Part shown: one piece after another, positions 6,532-13,648 of the stretch | Layout of the letters: each line of letters begins with the position of its first letter | Position numbering within the stretch: position 1 is the first letter of the stretch | Source of the DNA: Succinatimonas sp. CAG:777 | GTDB taxonomy: Bacteria; Pseudomonadota; Gammaproteobacteria; Enterobacterales; Succinivibrionaceae | Direction: 5' to 3' | DNA length: 15,264 nt | Assembly: GCA_000431835.1 (NCBI GenBank) | Contig: HF987910.1 | Span: 1-15,264, forward strand | Program-made: the position numbers and the translations under genes | Notes under the pieces: model-generated | Seen by the model: the letters and a program-made list of their open reading frames with translations, nothing else | Databases searched by the model: none | Told to the model about the DNA's origin: nothing

Positions 6532-7692
6532 TTACAAACACTCTTTTAAGATTTCTAAAAGCTCATCTGATGTAAACTGCTTAGCACAACCTTTCATCTT
6601 AAAAGTAGATTCAGCTATGGCTTTAAAATCTGTATCTTTAGAAATCCCCATTTGAGTAAATGAAGTTGGCAGTGAACATTCTTTAATGAAGTTCTGTAAG
6701 GCATCCACAAAAGCTAAAGCCAGTTCTTTTTCACTCTTACCTTCTTTGTCTACATTCCATACAGATACAGCTAATCTTGAGAACTGCTCTTTAGCCTTTT
6801 CTGCCATATGACGATATAAAACAGGATGAATTACAGCTAAGCCCTGTCCATGATTACAGTCTGTATAGGCTCCCAACTGATGCTCTAACATATGGCACTG
6901 GAAATCGGTCACTTTACCGATTTTTAAAATGCCGTTTTCTGCCATAGCAGCATCCCATACAAGTTCAGAGCGAGCCTCAAGATCCTGTGGATTTTTTAAG
7001 GTCTTTCTTAAATTCTTAATGATATTGCGCTGTACAGCTTCGTTAATCTCATCTGAAACACTGCTGTCTCTTGGAGTTCCCATATAGGTCTCCATACAGT
7101 GACTTAATGAGTCAAAGGCACCGGAGATCACCTGTGACAAAGGCATGGTCAGAGTAAGAGCAGGATCTAAAAGCGCAAAATCATAGAAAGCTCCCCATAA
7201 AGGAGCTTTTAGATTTTGCTTTTCATTGGTGATTACAGCTCCATTATTCATTTCAGCGCCGGTACCAAAAGCTGTCACGATACAGCCTAGAGGAATAAAA
7301 GAATCTGGTCTCTTTTTATCCTGATACTCATAATTCCAAATATCGTTTTCTAGCTTTGCCTGTGCAGATACAATCTTGCAGCAGTCAATAACACTGCCAC
7401 CGCCGACTGCTAAGATAAAATCTACCTTTTCATCTTTGGCAAGTTTGGCTCCTGCTAAAACTTTTTCATAGGTAGGATTTGACATGATGCCAGAGAATTC
7501 AACAATTTCTTTATCAGCATCTTTTAATACCTTAACAACTCTGTCATAAATACCAGCTTTTTTAATGGCACCTTTGCCATAAGCTAGCATTACCTTCTGA
7601 CCTGCGTTCTTTAAAAGCTCTGGTAACTTTTCTTCAATTGAATTATCAGCAAATGCTACCTTTACTGGATAAGAATAAGTAAAACTCTTCAC
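6532..7692 (-). CDS. yqhD: YqhD-like iron/zinc-type NADPH-dependent aldehyde reductase (alcohol dehydrogenase)
   Basis: The 386-residue cytoplasmic protein belongs to the group III metal-dependent alcohol dehydrogenases. The cofactor motif AVGGGSVID lies at about 95-103. The metal ligands Asp194, His198 (FDSLSHCMETY), His267 and His281 (CHMLEHQL...DCNHGQG) fall at the same residue numbers as in E. coli YqhD, whose length is 387. YqhD reduces a broad range of short aldehydes, including products of lipid peroxidation, using NADPH. The start is GTG at 7692, with AGAGG 6 nt upstream. It follows the aldo/keto reductase gene by 49 bp and precedes the lipoprotein hydrolase by 45 bp. With a YqhC-like regulator in the same cluster, this is the best-anchored functional assignment in the operon. 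Confidence 0.9.
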   Translation of the reverse strand: MKSFTYSYPVKVAFADNSIEEKLPELLKNAGQKVMLAYGKGAIKKAGIYDRVVKVLKDADKEIVEFSGIMSNPTYEKVLAGAKLAKDEKVDFILAVGGGSVIDCCKIVSAQAKLENDIWNYEYQDKKRPDSFIPLGCIVTAFGTGAEMNNGAVITNEKQNLKAPLWGAFYDFALLDPALTLTMPLSQVISGAFDSLSHCMETYMGTPRDSSVSDEINEAVQRNIIKNLRKTLKNPQDLEARSELVWDAAMAENGILKIGKVTDFQCHMLEHQLGAYTDCNHGQGLAVIHPVLYRHMAEKAKEQFSRLAVSVWNVDKEGKSEKELALAFVDALQNFIKECSLPTSFTQMGISKDTDFKAIAESTFKMKGCAKQFTSDELLEILKECL

Positions 7693-7741
7693 GATAAACC
7701 TCTAATTAAAACTTAATTTATATTGATATAGACAATGAGCT

Positions 7742-8758
7742 TTAACGGGTAACAGCCTCGTTACCTGCCCAAGGTTCTGCCTCACGACCAAACCGCTCTC
7801 CTTCAACTTCCATGGAAGAGGTAAGGTCAGTAAATTCCTGCCAGTCTTTTTCTGTTAAAGACAAATCCATAGCTTTAAGATTTTCTTGAAGTCTATTTAT
7901 CTTGGTAGTACCAGGAATAGGTACTATGTATGACTTTTGATGCAGGATAAAAGCTAATGACAATTGAGCTACAGTACAGGTTCTCGCTTTAGCAAATGCC
8001 TCAATTTGATTTACAATATGTAAATTGTGTTCCATCATTTCTTTGTTGCTCATGCGTGGAACAGTGCTTCTGTAATCGTCTTTACCAAAACTTTCAGCTT
8101 TTTTAAATTTGCCTGCGAGCATTCCTTTGCCTAAAGGAGAAAAAGCAGCCAGACCTATTTGATGTTTTTCAAGAACAGGCATTAAAGACTGTTCTAGTTC
8201 TCTGCACCACAGAGAATATTCATACTGCACTGCGGTTACTTTAAATACAGAGTTGGCGCGCTCTAAAGTTTTTAAACCGGCTTCAGACAGGCCCCAATGA
8301 AGGATTTTGCCCTCTTTACATAAAGACTCCATGACTAAAGCTACATCTTCAATTGGAACATTAGGATCCACACGATGCTGATAGTAGATATCAATATGAT
8401 CTGTTCTCAGTCTCTTTAAAGATCCTTCAACTGCTTTTTTAATGGCATTAGGAGATGAATCCAGGCCTAAAAGCTTTCCATCTTGAATATTCCAGCCAAA
8501 CTTGGTTGCAATCTTTACTTTATTACGTACTGGCTGCAAAGCCTCTCCTACCAACTCTTCATTTTTATAAAAACCATAGAGCTCAGAGGTATCAAAAAAG
8601 TCTTCACCTAACTCTACTGCTTTTTGTAAAAAGCTGATGCCAGATTCTTTTGGAGGAAATGGAGGATAGCCCTGGTTAAGTCCCATACATCCTAAGCCAA
8701 CAGCGCTCACCTCCAGCTTTTCTCCAGATTGATTAGTACCTAAAATTCGCTTTAACAT
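7742..8758 (-). CDS. Aldo/keto reductase
   Basis: A 338-residue NADPH-dependent (beta/alpha)8 oxidoreductase without signal peptide. The catalytic tetrad is complete: Asp56 and Tyr61 (DTSELYG), Lys86 (IATKFG), and His128 (YYQHRVD). The C-terminal cofactor segment VPIPGTTKINRLQENL is present. The pattern is that of the YajO/IolS-type reductases rather than DkgA itself, but it fills the same niche: YqhC in E. coli controls an alcohol dehydrogenase and an aldo/keto reductase together. It starts at ATG 8758, only 10 bp after the stop of the preceding hydrolase, with just a weak AAGATGA-like site, so translational coupling is likely. Confidence 0.9.
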   Translation of the reverse strand: MLKRILGTNQSGEKLEVSAVGLGCMGLNQGYPPFPPKESGISFLQKAVELGEDFFDTSELYGFYKNEELVGEALQPVRNKVKIATKFGWNIQDGKLLGLDSSPNAIKKAVEGSLKRLRTDHIDIYYQHRVDPNVPIEDVALVMESLCKEGKILHWGLSEAGLKTLERANSVFKVTAVQYEYSLWCRELEQSLMPVLEKHQIGLAAFSPLGKGMLAGKFKKAESFGKDDYRSTVPRMSNKEMMEHNLHIVNQIEAFAKARTCTVAQLSLAFILHQKSYIVPIPGTTKINRLQENLKAMDLSLTEKDWQEFTDLTSSMEVEGERFGREAEPWAGNEAVTR

Positions 8759-8768
8759 AAATCATCTT

Positions 8769-9839
8769 TTACCTGTCCAGACCGTTTTCGTGCAACCAGT
8801 TTTCAATAACCTTGGCTACATCGCGGTTATTAAGATCAGACATCATAAAATGGGTATTACCTTTAACCCCTAAATCAGGCAAACTTACGATACTTACTTT
8901 GCCATGATACTTTTTAGCTACACGCTCAAATTCATGAGCCAGGTTTAAACGTGTTCTCCAGTTGTCCTGACCATAGTTCTTAACTGGAGTTTTCCCTTGG
9001 GGAATATTGTCACCAAAGTAAACCACGATAGGTTTTGAGATTAACTTTTTAAAGTTCTCCATTGAGATTTCATAGCCTTTGGCAGGAAACATGCTAGTTG
9101 TCTCTTCAACATCAGGTAACTCACCTTTAGGGAATGGGAAGGTACCAGGCTCTAGAGAAATTACAGCTTTAATCTTGTCTGAGACTGTAGCAGCTCTAAA
9201 GCCAGGCCCCCCACCTGCAGAATGGGTCATTAAGATACCGTCACCAGCTACCTCAAAGGTATCTACAACAGATTTTGCAAAAACATTTTCATCATAAATA
9301 CCGGTATCAGGTGTCATCTGACGGAAGAACTGATCTAGAGATTTTTCATCCTGAGCAAAAGCCACATTGTCATAAAAGTTTGGCCAAACACCAATTCTGA
9401 AAGTGTTAAACCACAGCTCATCATCTGGAGTTTGTGTAACATTACGAGCTACAGTTGAACGACCTGCTCTGCCGCGGCCAGGCTCATCCATAACATAGGT
9501 CTTATAACCTTCTTCTAAAAAGATGTTATTAAAACCGTCACGACCATCAGGAGTTGTCTCCCAGGTTTTACCTGATTGACCATAGCCGTGTAAAAAGACT
9601 AAAGAAAGTTTTCTTGCATTTTGAGGGATCTGGTACATTACATAAGCATGATCACCATGCAAAGTTTGGCCACTTAAATCTTTAGGATCATTTGGATTGT
9701 AGGTGCCATCTGCTACTTTTACTGTTCCTGCAGTTGCAAAACTTCCCTGCTCAACTATGGTTACAGGCTTTGTAAAAGCAATTGCATTAAAAGATATGAT
9801 GCTTTCAGCCAAAGCCGACAAATAAATTATCTTGTTCAT
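8769..9839 (-). CDS. Exported alpha/beta hydrolase (serine esterase-like)
   Basis: The protein has 356 residues. The N-terminus MNKIIYLSALAESIISFNAIA reads as a signal peptide, although Glu12 makes the core less typical; cleavage is likely after Ala21. The alpha/beta-hydrolase fold shows an oxyanion loop FLHGYGQSG (about 82-90), the nucleophile Ser207 in THSAGGG, a candidate acid Glu230 in SLEPG, and catalytic His330 in GNTHF. Unlike the two DLH-like hydrolases of the operon it uses Ser, and it is not closely similar to them. It is probably a periplasmic esterase or lactonase, substrate unknown. AGGGA lies 7 nt before the ATG at 9839. Confidence 0.8.
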   Translation of the reverse strand: MNKIIYLSALAESIISFNAIAFTKPVTIVEQGSFATAGTVKVADGTYNPNDPKDLSGQTLHGDHAYVMYQIPQNARKLSLVFLHGYGQSGKTWETTPDGRDGFNNIFLEEGYKTYVMDEPGRGRAGRSTVARNVTQTPDDELWFNTFRIGVWPNFYDNVAFAQDEKSLDQFFRQMTPDTGIYDENVFAKSVVDTFEVAGDGILMTHSAGGGPGFRAATVSDKIKAVISLEPGTFPFPKGELPDVEETTSMFPAKGYEISMENFKKLISKPIVVYFGDNIPQGKTPVKNYGQDNWRTRLNLAHEFERVAKKYHGKVSIVSLPDLGVKGNTHFMMSDLNNRDVAKVIENWLHENGLDR

Positions 9840-9876
9840 ATAAATCCCTTTTATATCAATCTTTGATATCTAAAAC

Positions 9877-10398
9877 CTACTTAAGATTTTTATAATCAGT
9901 CATATCAACTTTTTCTAACCATTCTGTTGAGACGTTGTCTCCACTGTTCATATAGGCAAGATGTTGAAAATAGCTGTTTGGTGATGCTCCATGCCAGTGT
10001 TTAGTTTCAGCAGGAATGGTGACACTGCTACCTGGCTTTAGCTCTTTTATATCTTCACCCCAGATCTGATAATAGCCATGACCTGAAAATCCAATTAAAA
10101 CCTGACATGAATTGTGGTGTACATGCCAATTGTTGATTGAGCCTGGAGCGAAGGTAACTACGAACATATGTACACTAGGATCTGTAGATACAGGAGCTAA
10201 ATAAGACGGAGCTGTAAAGTATTTTTCATTAGACTTATTCTCAACTCCTACAGGGAATACAGCACCTTCTACTTTAGACAGTTCCTGTTCAACCTCTTTT
10301 ACAGAAAGATAACTATAAGTTTCCTCTTGAGACTGAACTGGTGACATGACTGTGGATGAGAGAATTAAAAATGGAATAATGCTCTTTTTTAATTTCAT
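9877..10398 (-). CDS. Exported single-domain cupin, hydroxynitrile-lyase/TM1459-like
   Basis: The protein has 173 residues with a signal peptide of about 23 residues (basic start, hydrophobic core, VQS before QEE). The cupin core is at about 78-150. First motif: WHVHHNSCQ, giving His92, His94 and Gln99. Second motif: IPAETKHWHG, giving His134. His-His-Gln-His as metal ligands, with Gln in place of the usual Glu, is the set known from the small Mn-dependent cupins of the Granulicella hydroxynitrile lyase kind. That family is often encoded beside CMD proteins. GAGGA precedes the ATG at 10398. It probably binds a divalent metal in the periplasm. The reaction is unknown. Confidence 0.8.
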   Translation of the reverse strand: MKLKKSIIPFLILSSTVMSPVQSQEETYSYLSVKEVEQELSKVEGAVFPVGVENKSNEKYFTAPSYLAPVSTDPSVHMFVVTFAPGSINNWHVHHNSCQVLIGFSGHGYYQIWGEDIKELKPGSSVTIPAETKHWHGASPNSYFQHLAYMNSGDNVSTEWLEKVDMTDYKNLK

Positions 10399-10448
10399 AC
10401 AGTTATCCTCTTATAAGGGTAGATACTTTGTTTTAAACTTAACCTGTC

Positions 10449-11036
10449 TTATTTACCGATCTCTTTTAACCATTCATCAACTTCATCTTTAACCTCATCA
10501 TTAGCCTTTTGTGCTAACTGTCCTTTCATCACTAAAGCTTTACCAACTTTTGCATTTTTGAACATAGACTGAAGTCTTAAATCAATTGCGCTCAAACCAC
10601 TGCCTTCATGAGTTACAAATGGATAAATCTTTTTGCCATCTAAGGAGTTTTTCTCTAAAAAGGTGTACATCACCATTGGCATATCACCCCACCATACAGG
10701 TGAACCAATATAAACAGTGTCATACTCATCAACGGAAACAAGATCTGTCTTGTAGTCTGGACGTGCGTTATTCTCTTTTTCAGTACGAGCAACCTCAGTT
10801 GCTGCCTTATACTGTTTTGGATAAGCAGTTACTGGTGAAATCTCATGAAGATCAGAGCCTGTCTTTTCTGCGATGATCTTTGCTAATTTTGCTGTATTAC
10901 CCTCCTTTACATAACCTACGCCGTAGTTTTCATCTGCTCTTGAAAAATAGATGGTTAAAGATTTGGCAAAGGTTGCCTGTGACATAAAGACTCCTGCTGC
11001 AAGAAGTAATGCTGACTTTAAGATTAAGTTTTTCAT
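10449..11036 (-). CDS. Exported flavodoxin
   Basis: The protein has 195 residues. A classical signal peptide (MKNLILKSALLLAAGVFMSQATFA, cleavage after Ala24) precedes a complete flavodoxin fold: beta-1 TIYFSR with an NT phosphate-loop motif at about 47-48, preceded by an insertion (ADENYGVGYVKEG); the FMN-stacking loop YIGSPVWWGDMP; and the third loop VTHEGSGLS. Flavodoxins of this group (Flavodoxin_4 type) are normally cytoplasmic one-electron carriers or NAD(P)H:quinone reductase-like proteins, so an exported form is uncommon and would need FMN in the periplasm or folding before export. No twin-arginine motif is visible, so the route looks like Sec. AGGAG lies about 7 nt before the ATG. Confidence 0.87.
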   Translation of the reverse strand: MKNLILKSALLLAAGVFMSQATFAKSLTIYFSRADENYGVGYVKEGNTAKLAKIIAEKTGSDLHEISPVTAYPKQYKAATEVARTEKENNARPDYKTDLVSVDEYDTVYIGSPVWWGDMPMVMYTFLEKNSLDGKKIYPFVTHEGSGLSAIDLRLQSMFKNAKVGKALVMKGQLAQKANDEVKDEVDEWLKEIGK

Positions 11037-11073
11037 CTAAAACTCCTGAATTTGTAAGTAACGTATTAAAGGA

Positions 11074-11943
11074 CTATTTATTTAGGCCTTGAAAGACTTC
11101 ATTTGCGTATTTCATAAGATTTAGAGTTCTAGGAAAACCTAAATATGGATTAATTGAGGTAATCACCCCTATTACCTCATTCTGAGAACCTCCTGCTGCA
11201 ATAAGACCTCTTATGTGGCTCTTAAATTGAGGTTCTTCTCCTATAGTACCGATTGCAGCTACAGTTAGAATTTCTCTTTCTTTAAGACTTAACCCCTGTC
11301 TTGTATAGATATCGCCAAAACAGAAAGCTGACAGGTCATCCTGAAGATGTTTTTGATTGTCAGGTGTACTCTCACGCATTTTTACAATACGCTCACCATA
11401 GGTTCCAACCTGTAACTCAAGACCTTTAGTAAATCTGTCTTCATCACTGGTAGTTGCTGCATCTTCTAATGGTAACTTGATGTTTTTTGCTTTAAAGATT
11501 TTGTTTAAGATCTCTAATGCCATAATCTCACGTGCAATACCAATGTATGGCACGCACTGATAGACAGCTTCACGCAGTTTTAGAGGTGCTACCCCAGCAT
11601 TTAGAGCTTCAACAAAAGCATGTTCTAAAAGATTGTCATTTACCTGTAAGGTAGTTAAAGTCACAGCTGTAACCAGTTCCTGATGCTCTCTTGAAAGAGC
11701 GCTTTGAGAGGCAATATCAGCATAAAGATATTTCTTCATGAGAGCTGACATTTGAGGATCAGTATCTTCTAAAAAGAACTTCTTATTGCCATGTAATGAT
11801 GCATACAGCTCATTTGCAACTTTTGCTCTCTCATTAGTCTCAAGATACTTTGAACTGTTTTGAGCAAAGACTACTTGTGAAAAAATGAGACTTGAAGCTA
11901 CTAAAGATAACTTTAAAGACTTTTTAAAACGTAAGTGAGGCAT
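11074..11943 (-). CDS. Exported protein with two carboxymuconolactone-decarboxylase (CMD) domains
   Basis: The protein has 289 residues with a signal peptide cleaved after about Ala27 (VVFAQ). Two CMD/AhpD-like helical repeats follow. The first (about 70-150) includes SREHQELVTAVTLTTLQ and LREAVYQCVPYIGIAREIM. The second (about 205-287) includes FGDIYTRQGLSLKEREILTV and NEVIGVITSINPYLGFPRT. The first repeat has a single Cys (Cys130) where AhpD proteins have a CxxC pair, and the second has none, so peroxidase-type dithiol chemistry is unlikely. Double-CMD proteins recur beside small cupins and flavodoxins in bacterial gene clusters, but their reaction is not established. GGAG lies upstream of the ATG at 11943. 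Confidence 0.85.
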   Translation of the reverse strand: MPHLRFKKSLKLSLVASSLIFSQVVFAQNSSKYLETNERAKVANELYASLHGNKKFFLEDTDPQMSALMKKYLYADIASQSALSREHQELVTAVTLTTLQVNDNLLEHAFVEALNAGVAPLKLREAVYQCVPYIGIAREIMALEILNKIFKAKNIKLPLEDAATTSDEDRFTKGLELQVGTYGERIVKMRESTPDNQKHLQDDLSAFCFGDIYTRQGLSLKEREILTVAAIGTIGEEPQFKSHIRGLIAAGGSQNEVIGVITSINPYLGFPRTLNLMKYANEVFQGLNK

Positions 11944-11968
11944 TTTGTCTCCAAGATTGTTCGACCTA

Positions 11969-12001
11969 GAAGGTGTACCTGATGATTTTTAGTACACCTT
12001 C
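11969..12001 (-). other. Perfect hairpin between the first two genes of the operon
   Basis: GAAGGTGTAC (11969-11978) and GTACACCTTC (11992-12001) form a 10-bp stem with a 13-nt loop in the widest gap of the operon (86 bp). No T run follows in the direction of transcription, so it is not an intrinsic terminator. It may protect the 3' end of a processed hydrolase mRNA or set the expression ratio of the first gene to the rest. Confidence 0.6.
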
Positions 12002-12029
12002 AGTTTTAAGATTTCTCTACATAACTTTA

Positions 12030-13178
12030 TTAAAGATTCTTGCCATAGAAATCAGATAACTTTGAGACAAAAGTATCTACATACTCTGGTACAAAGTAAG
12101 TCTGAATATGTGTTGCTCCTTTTAAGGTAAAGAGCTCCTTATTTTTAGTGCCAGTTGCTCTCTTAAAGCAGTCTTCAGTCATGTACAGAGTATCAGCATC
12201 GGCACCTGCCATCATTAGTAATGGCTGATCGATTAACTCCATGTTCTCTCGAGCATCAAAGGTAAACAGATCAAGGTTGCTGCGCACTGTGTACTGGAAG
12301 GTTGAATTTGGATGACGGTGAGACTTACCGTAATAGATATAACCTTCACGATATAGAGTTGGCATCTTAGCTAGCTCTTCATCTGAGATTTGAGCTGTTT
12401 CAGTAGCAGGAGTTCTTAAGATCTTCTCGCCTAAAGCTTCTTTTGATCTTTGCTCAGATGCTTCATGAAGACGCTTTAAGGTTGTATCTTTTGCTGAATC
12501 TAAAAAGCCATCTTTTCTTACAATACCTGAATTGAACATAGATAATGTTGCTACAGCCTTTAAGCGTTTGTCAGTCTGTGAAGCTTTAATGGTGTAACCA
12601 CCACCGCCACAGATACCTAAAGCACCGATTCTTTCAGGATCAACACCTTTAAAGGTTTCAATGATATCTGCCATTCCGTGGATATCTTCAACTCTAAAAG
12701 AAGGATTATCTAGGTTTCTTGGCTGTCCGCCACTAGCTCCCTGGAATGAAGCATCAGCTGCAATGGTGATATAACCTAATTCAGCTAATCTTTGAGCATA
12801 TAAACCTGCTACCTGCTCTTTAACACCACCATTAGGATGAGCTACAACAACGGCTGCATACTTCTTGTTTGGATCGTAGTTTGCAGGAGTGTAGATATTA
12901 GCTGAGATCTTGTTACCATTAAGAATATAAGTTACAGGATGGATGTTTACCTTACCTTTTACATTCTCTGTAATTGCACCTCTGTAAACTAAACCAAATG
13001 GATTTTCATTTGGTGATTTAATTTCAGCATTTGTCAGTTCTCTTAAATTAGAAGCACCTGTAAAGACAATTTCAGATGCCATAGCTTTTGGCATAAAAGA
13101 GGTAGAAATCGCACCTGTTGCAAGTACAGTTGCTAAAAATAAAGAGCTTAAAACAGTTTTGGTTGATTTTAACTTCAT
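12030..13178 (-). CDS. Exported alpha/beta hydrolase, dienelactone-hydrolase-like, first gene of operon
   Basis: The protein has 382 residues with a long signal peptide (basic MKLKSTK, hydrophobic core, AMA-SE cleavage after about Ala34). The hydrolase domain starts near 105: VVVAHPNGG, ADASFQGASGGQPRN, then the nucleophile elbow GICGGGGY with Cys190. No Ser is available at the elbow, so Cys is the nucleophile, as in dienelactone hydrolase. His357 (GATHIQTY) and an Asp in GADADT (327 or 329) complete a plausible triad. It resembles the lipoprotein at 5467-6486 in layout and motifs, so the operon begins and ends with related hydrolases, one soluble periplasmic and one membrane-anchored. The ATG at 13178 has GGAG 9 nt upstream. 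Substrate unknown. Confidence 0.85.
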   Translation of the reverse strand: MKLKSTKTVLSSLFLATVLATGAISTSFMPKAMASEIVFTGASNLRELTNAEIKSPNENPFGLVYRGAITENVKGKVNIHPVTYILNGNKISANIYTPANYDPNKKYAAVVVAHPNGGVKEQVAGLYAQRLAELGYITIAADASFQGASGGQPRNLDNPSFRVEDIHGMADIIETFKGVDPERIGALGICGGGGYTIKASQTDKRLKAVATLSMFNSGIVRKDGFLDSAKDTTLKRLHEASEQRSKEALGEKILRTPATETAQISDEELAKMPTLYREGYIYYGKSHRHPNSTFQYTVRSNLDLFTFDARENMELIDQPLLMMAGADADTLYMTEDCFKRATGTKNKELFTLKGATHIQTYFVPEYVDTFVSKLSDFYGKNL

Positions 13179-13256
13179 GTTCGATTACTCCAAAGTTGTG
13201 TATGTAAACAGCTAAGGCTTGCCTTTAAATAAGCTAATTAACTTTTCTTTGAAATA

Positions 13257-13320
13257 ATTATAGAAATTGGCTAAAGAGGATTAGTTCTTAAAAAAATCAG
13301 AAATATGCCTAAAAATATCA
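13257..13320 (-). promoter_or_regulatory. Promoter of the eight-gene operon with two 21-bp-spaced operator half-sites
   Basis: On the + strand GCCTAAAAATATCA (13307-13320, distal) and TCTTAAAAAAATCA (13286-13299, proximal) match at 11 of 14 positions and are exactly 21 bp apart. The - strand TATAAT (13257-13262) follows after 23 bp, about 79 bp before the start codon. The -35 position (ACTAAT) is poor. The distal half-site, extended by one T, agrees with the one before the AraC-type gene at 14 of 15 positions. AraC-family activators bind such direct repeats, with the proximal site abutting the -35. Confidence 0.75.
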
Positions 13321-13371
13321 AGATGATTTTTTAAGATTGAAAGTGAGATTGCCCAAAGCAAGTTTAAGATC

Positions 13372-13485
13372 CAACATACAAGCGAAAAGAAGAGGAGTGT
13401 ATGTTGCAATAAAGGGCGTTCTTTTAGAACGAGGATGATCCTATAACAGGAACATCGGGAAGAATACTCTTGTATCTAGGATCGT
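13372..13485 (+). other. Hairpin-rich region upstream of the small hydrophobic ORF
   Basis: Three exact or near-exact stems lie in 114 bp: CAACATACA/TGTATGTTG (13372-13380, 13398-13406); CGTTCT/AGAACG with a 3-nt loop (13417-13422, 13426-13431); and ATGATCCTA/TAGGATCGT with one G-U pair (13435-13443, 13477-13485). The loop and distal arm of the first hairpin contain GAGGAG and a three-codon ORF (ATG TTG CAA TAA, 13401-13412). The density of stems suggests a structured 5' leader or an RNA gene. I recognise no named RNA family and see no clear + strand promoter. Confidence 0.4.
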
Positions 13486-13614
13486 GTTAATCACTTTAAT
13501 AAGGAGTTTCAAAATGAAAATTTTATTTATTGTGATAATCCTACTTTTACTGTTATGGTCACCCCGTATGGTAACCTAGGTTCATCCGAGGCAGGAGTTG
13601 GCGCTCATACCTTC
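13416..13614 (-). ncRNA. Candidate antisense RNA opposite the hydrophobic peptide
   Basis: The promoter at 13621-13648 would start transcription near 13614 and run leftward through the complement of the peptide ORF (13514-13579) and its ribosome-binding site. The first stem with a following T-rich stretch on this strand is CGTTCT-AAA-AGAACG ending near 13417, a weak terminator, so the 3' end is a guess. The layout matches the Ibs/Sib type of toxin and antisense RNA. No transcript evidence is available and the 3' boundary could differ. Confidence 0.3.
13514..13579 (+). CDS. 21-residue hydrophobic peptide, type I toxin-like
   Basis: ATG at 13514 is preceded by AAGGAG at 13501-13506 with a 7-nt gap, one of the best ribosome-binding sites in the window. 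The product is MKILFIVIILLLLLW followed by SPRMVT: a short charged start, a run of 12 hydrophobic residues, and a small polar tail. Size and pattern resemble the 18-19-residue Ibs membrane toxins of E. coli, or other single-helix membrane microproteins. A sigma-70-like promoter points back at it from 13621-13648, and the upstream region is highly foldable. It could instead be a leader peptide or a regulator of a membrane protein. The ORF is real as sequence; its function is inferred only from form and context. Confidence 0.5.
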   Translation: MKILFIVIILLLLLWSPRMVT

Positions 13615-13620
13615 TATCTA

Positions 13621-13648
13621 ATTGTAGATCAAATCATCACTTTATCAA
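13621..13648 (-). promoter_or_regulatory. Sigma-70-like promoter reading against the small ORF
   Basis: On the - strand TTGATA (complement of 13643-13648) and TACAAT (complement of 13621-13626) are separated by 16 bp, each 5 of 6 to consensus. Predicted start near 13614, 35 bp from the end of the peptide ORF. A 7-bp stem, TCAAAAG/CTTTTGA (13645-13651, 13655-13661), overlaps the -35. Confidence 0.5.
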
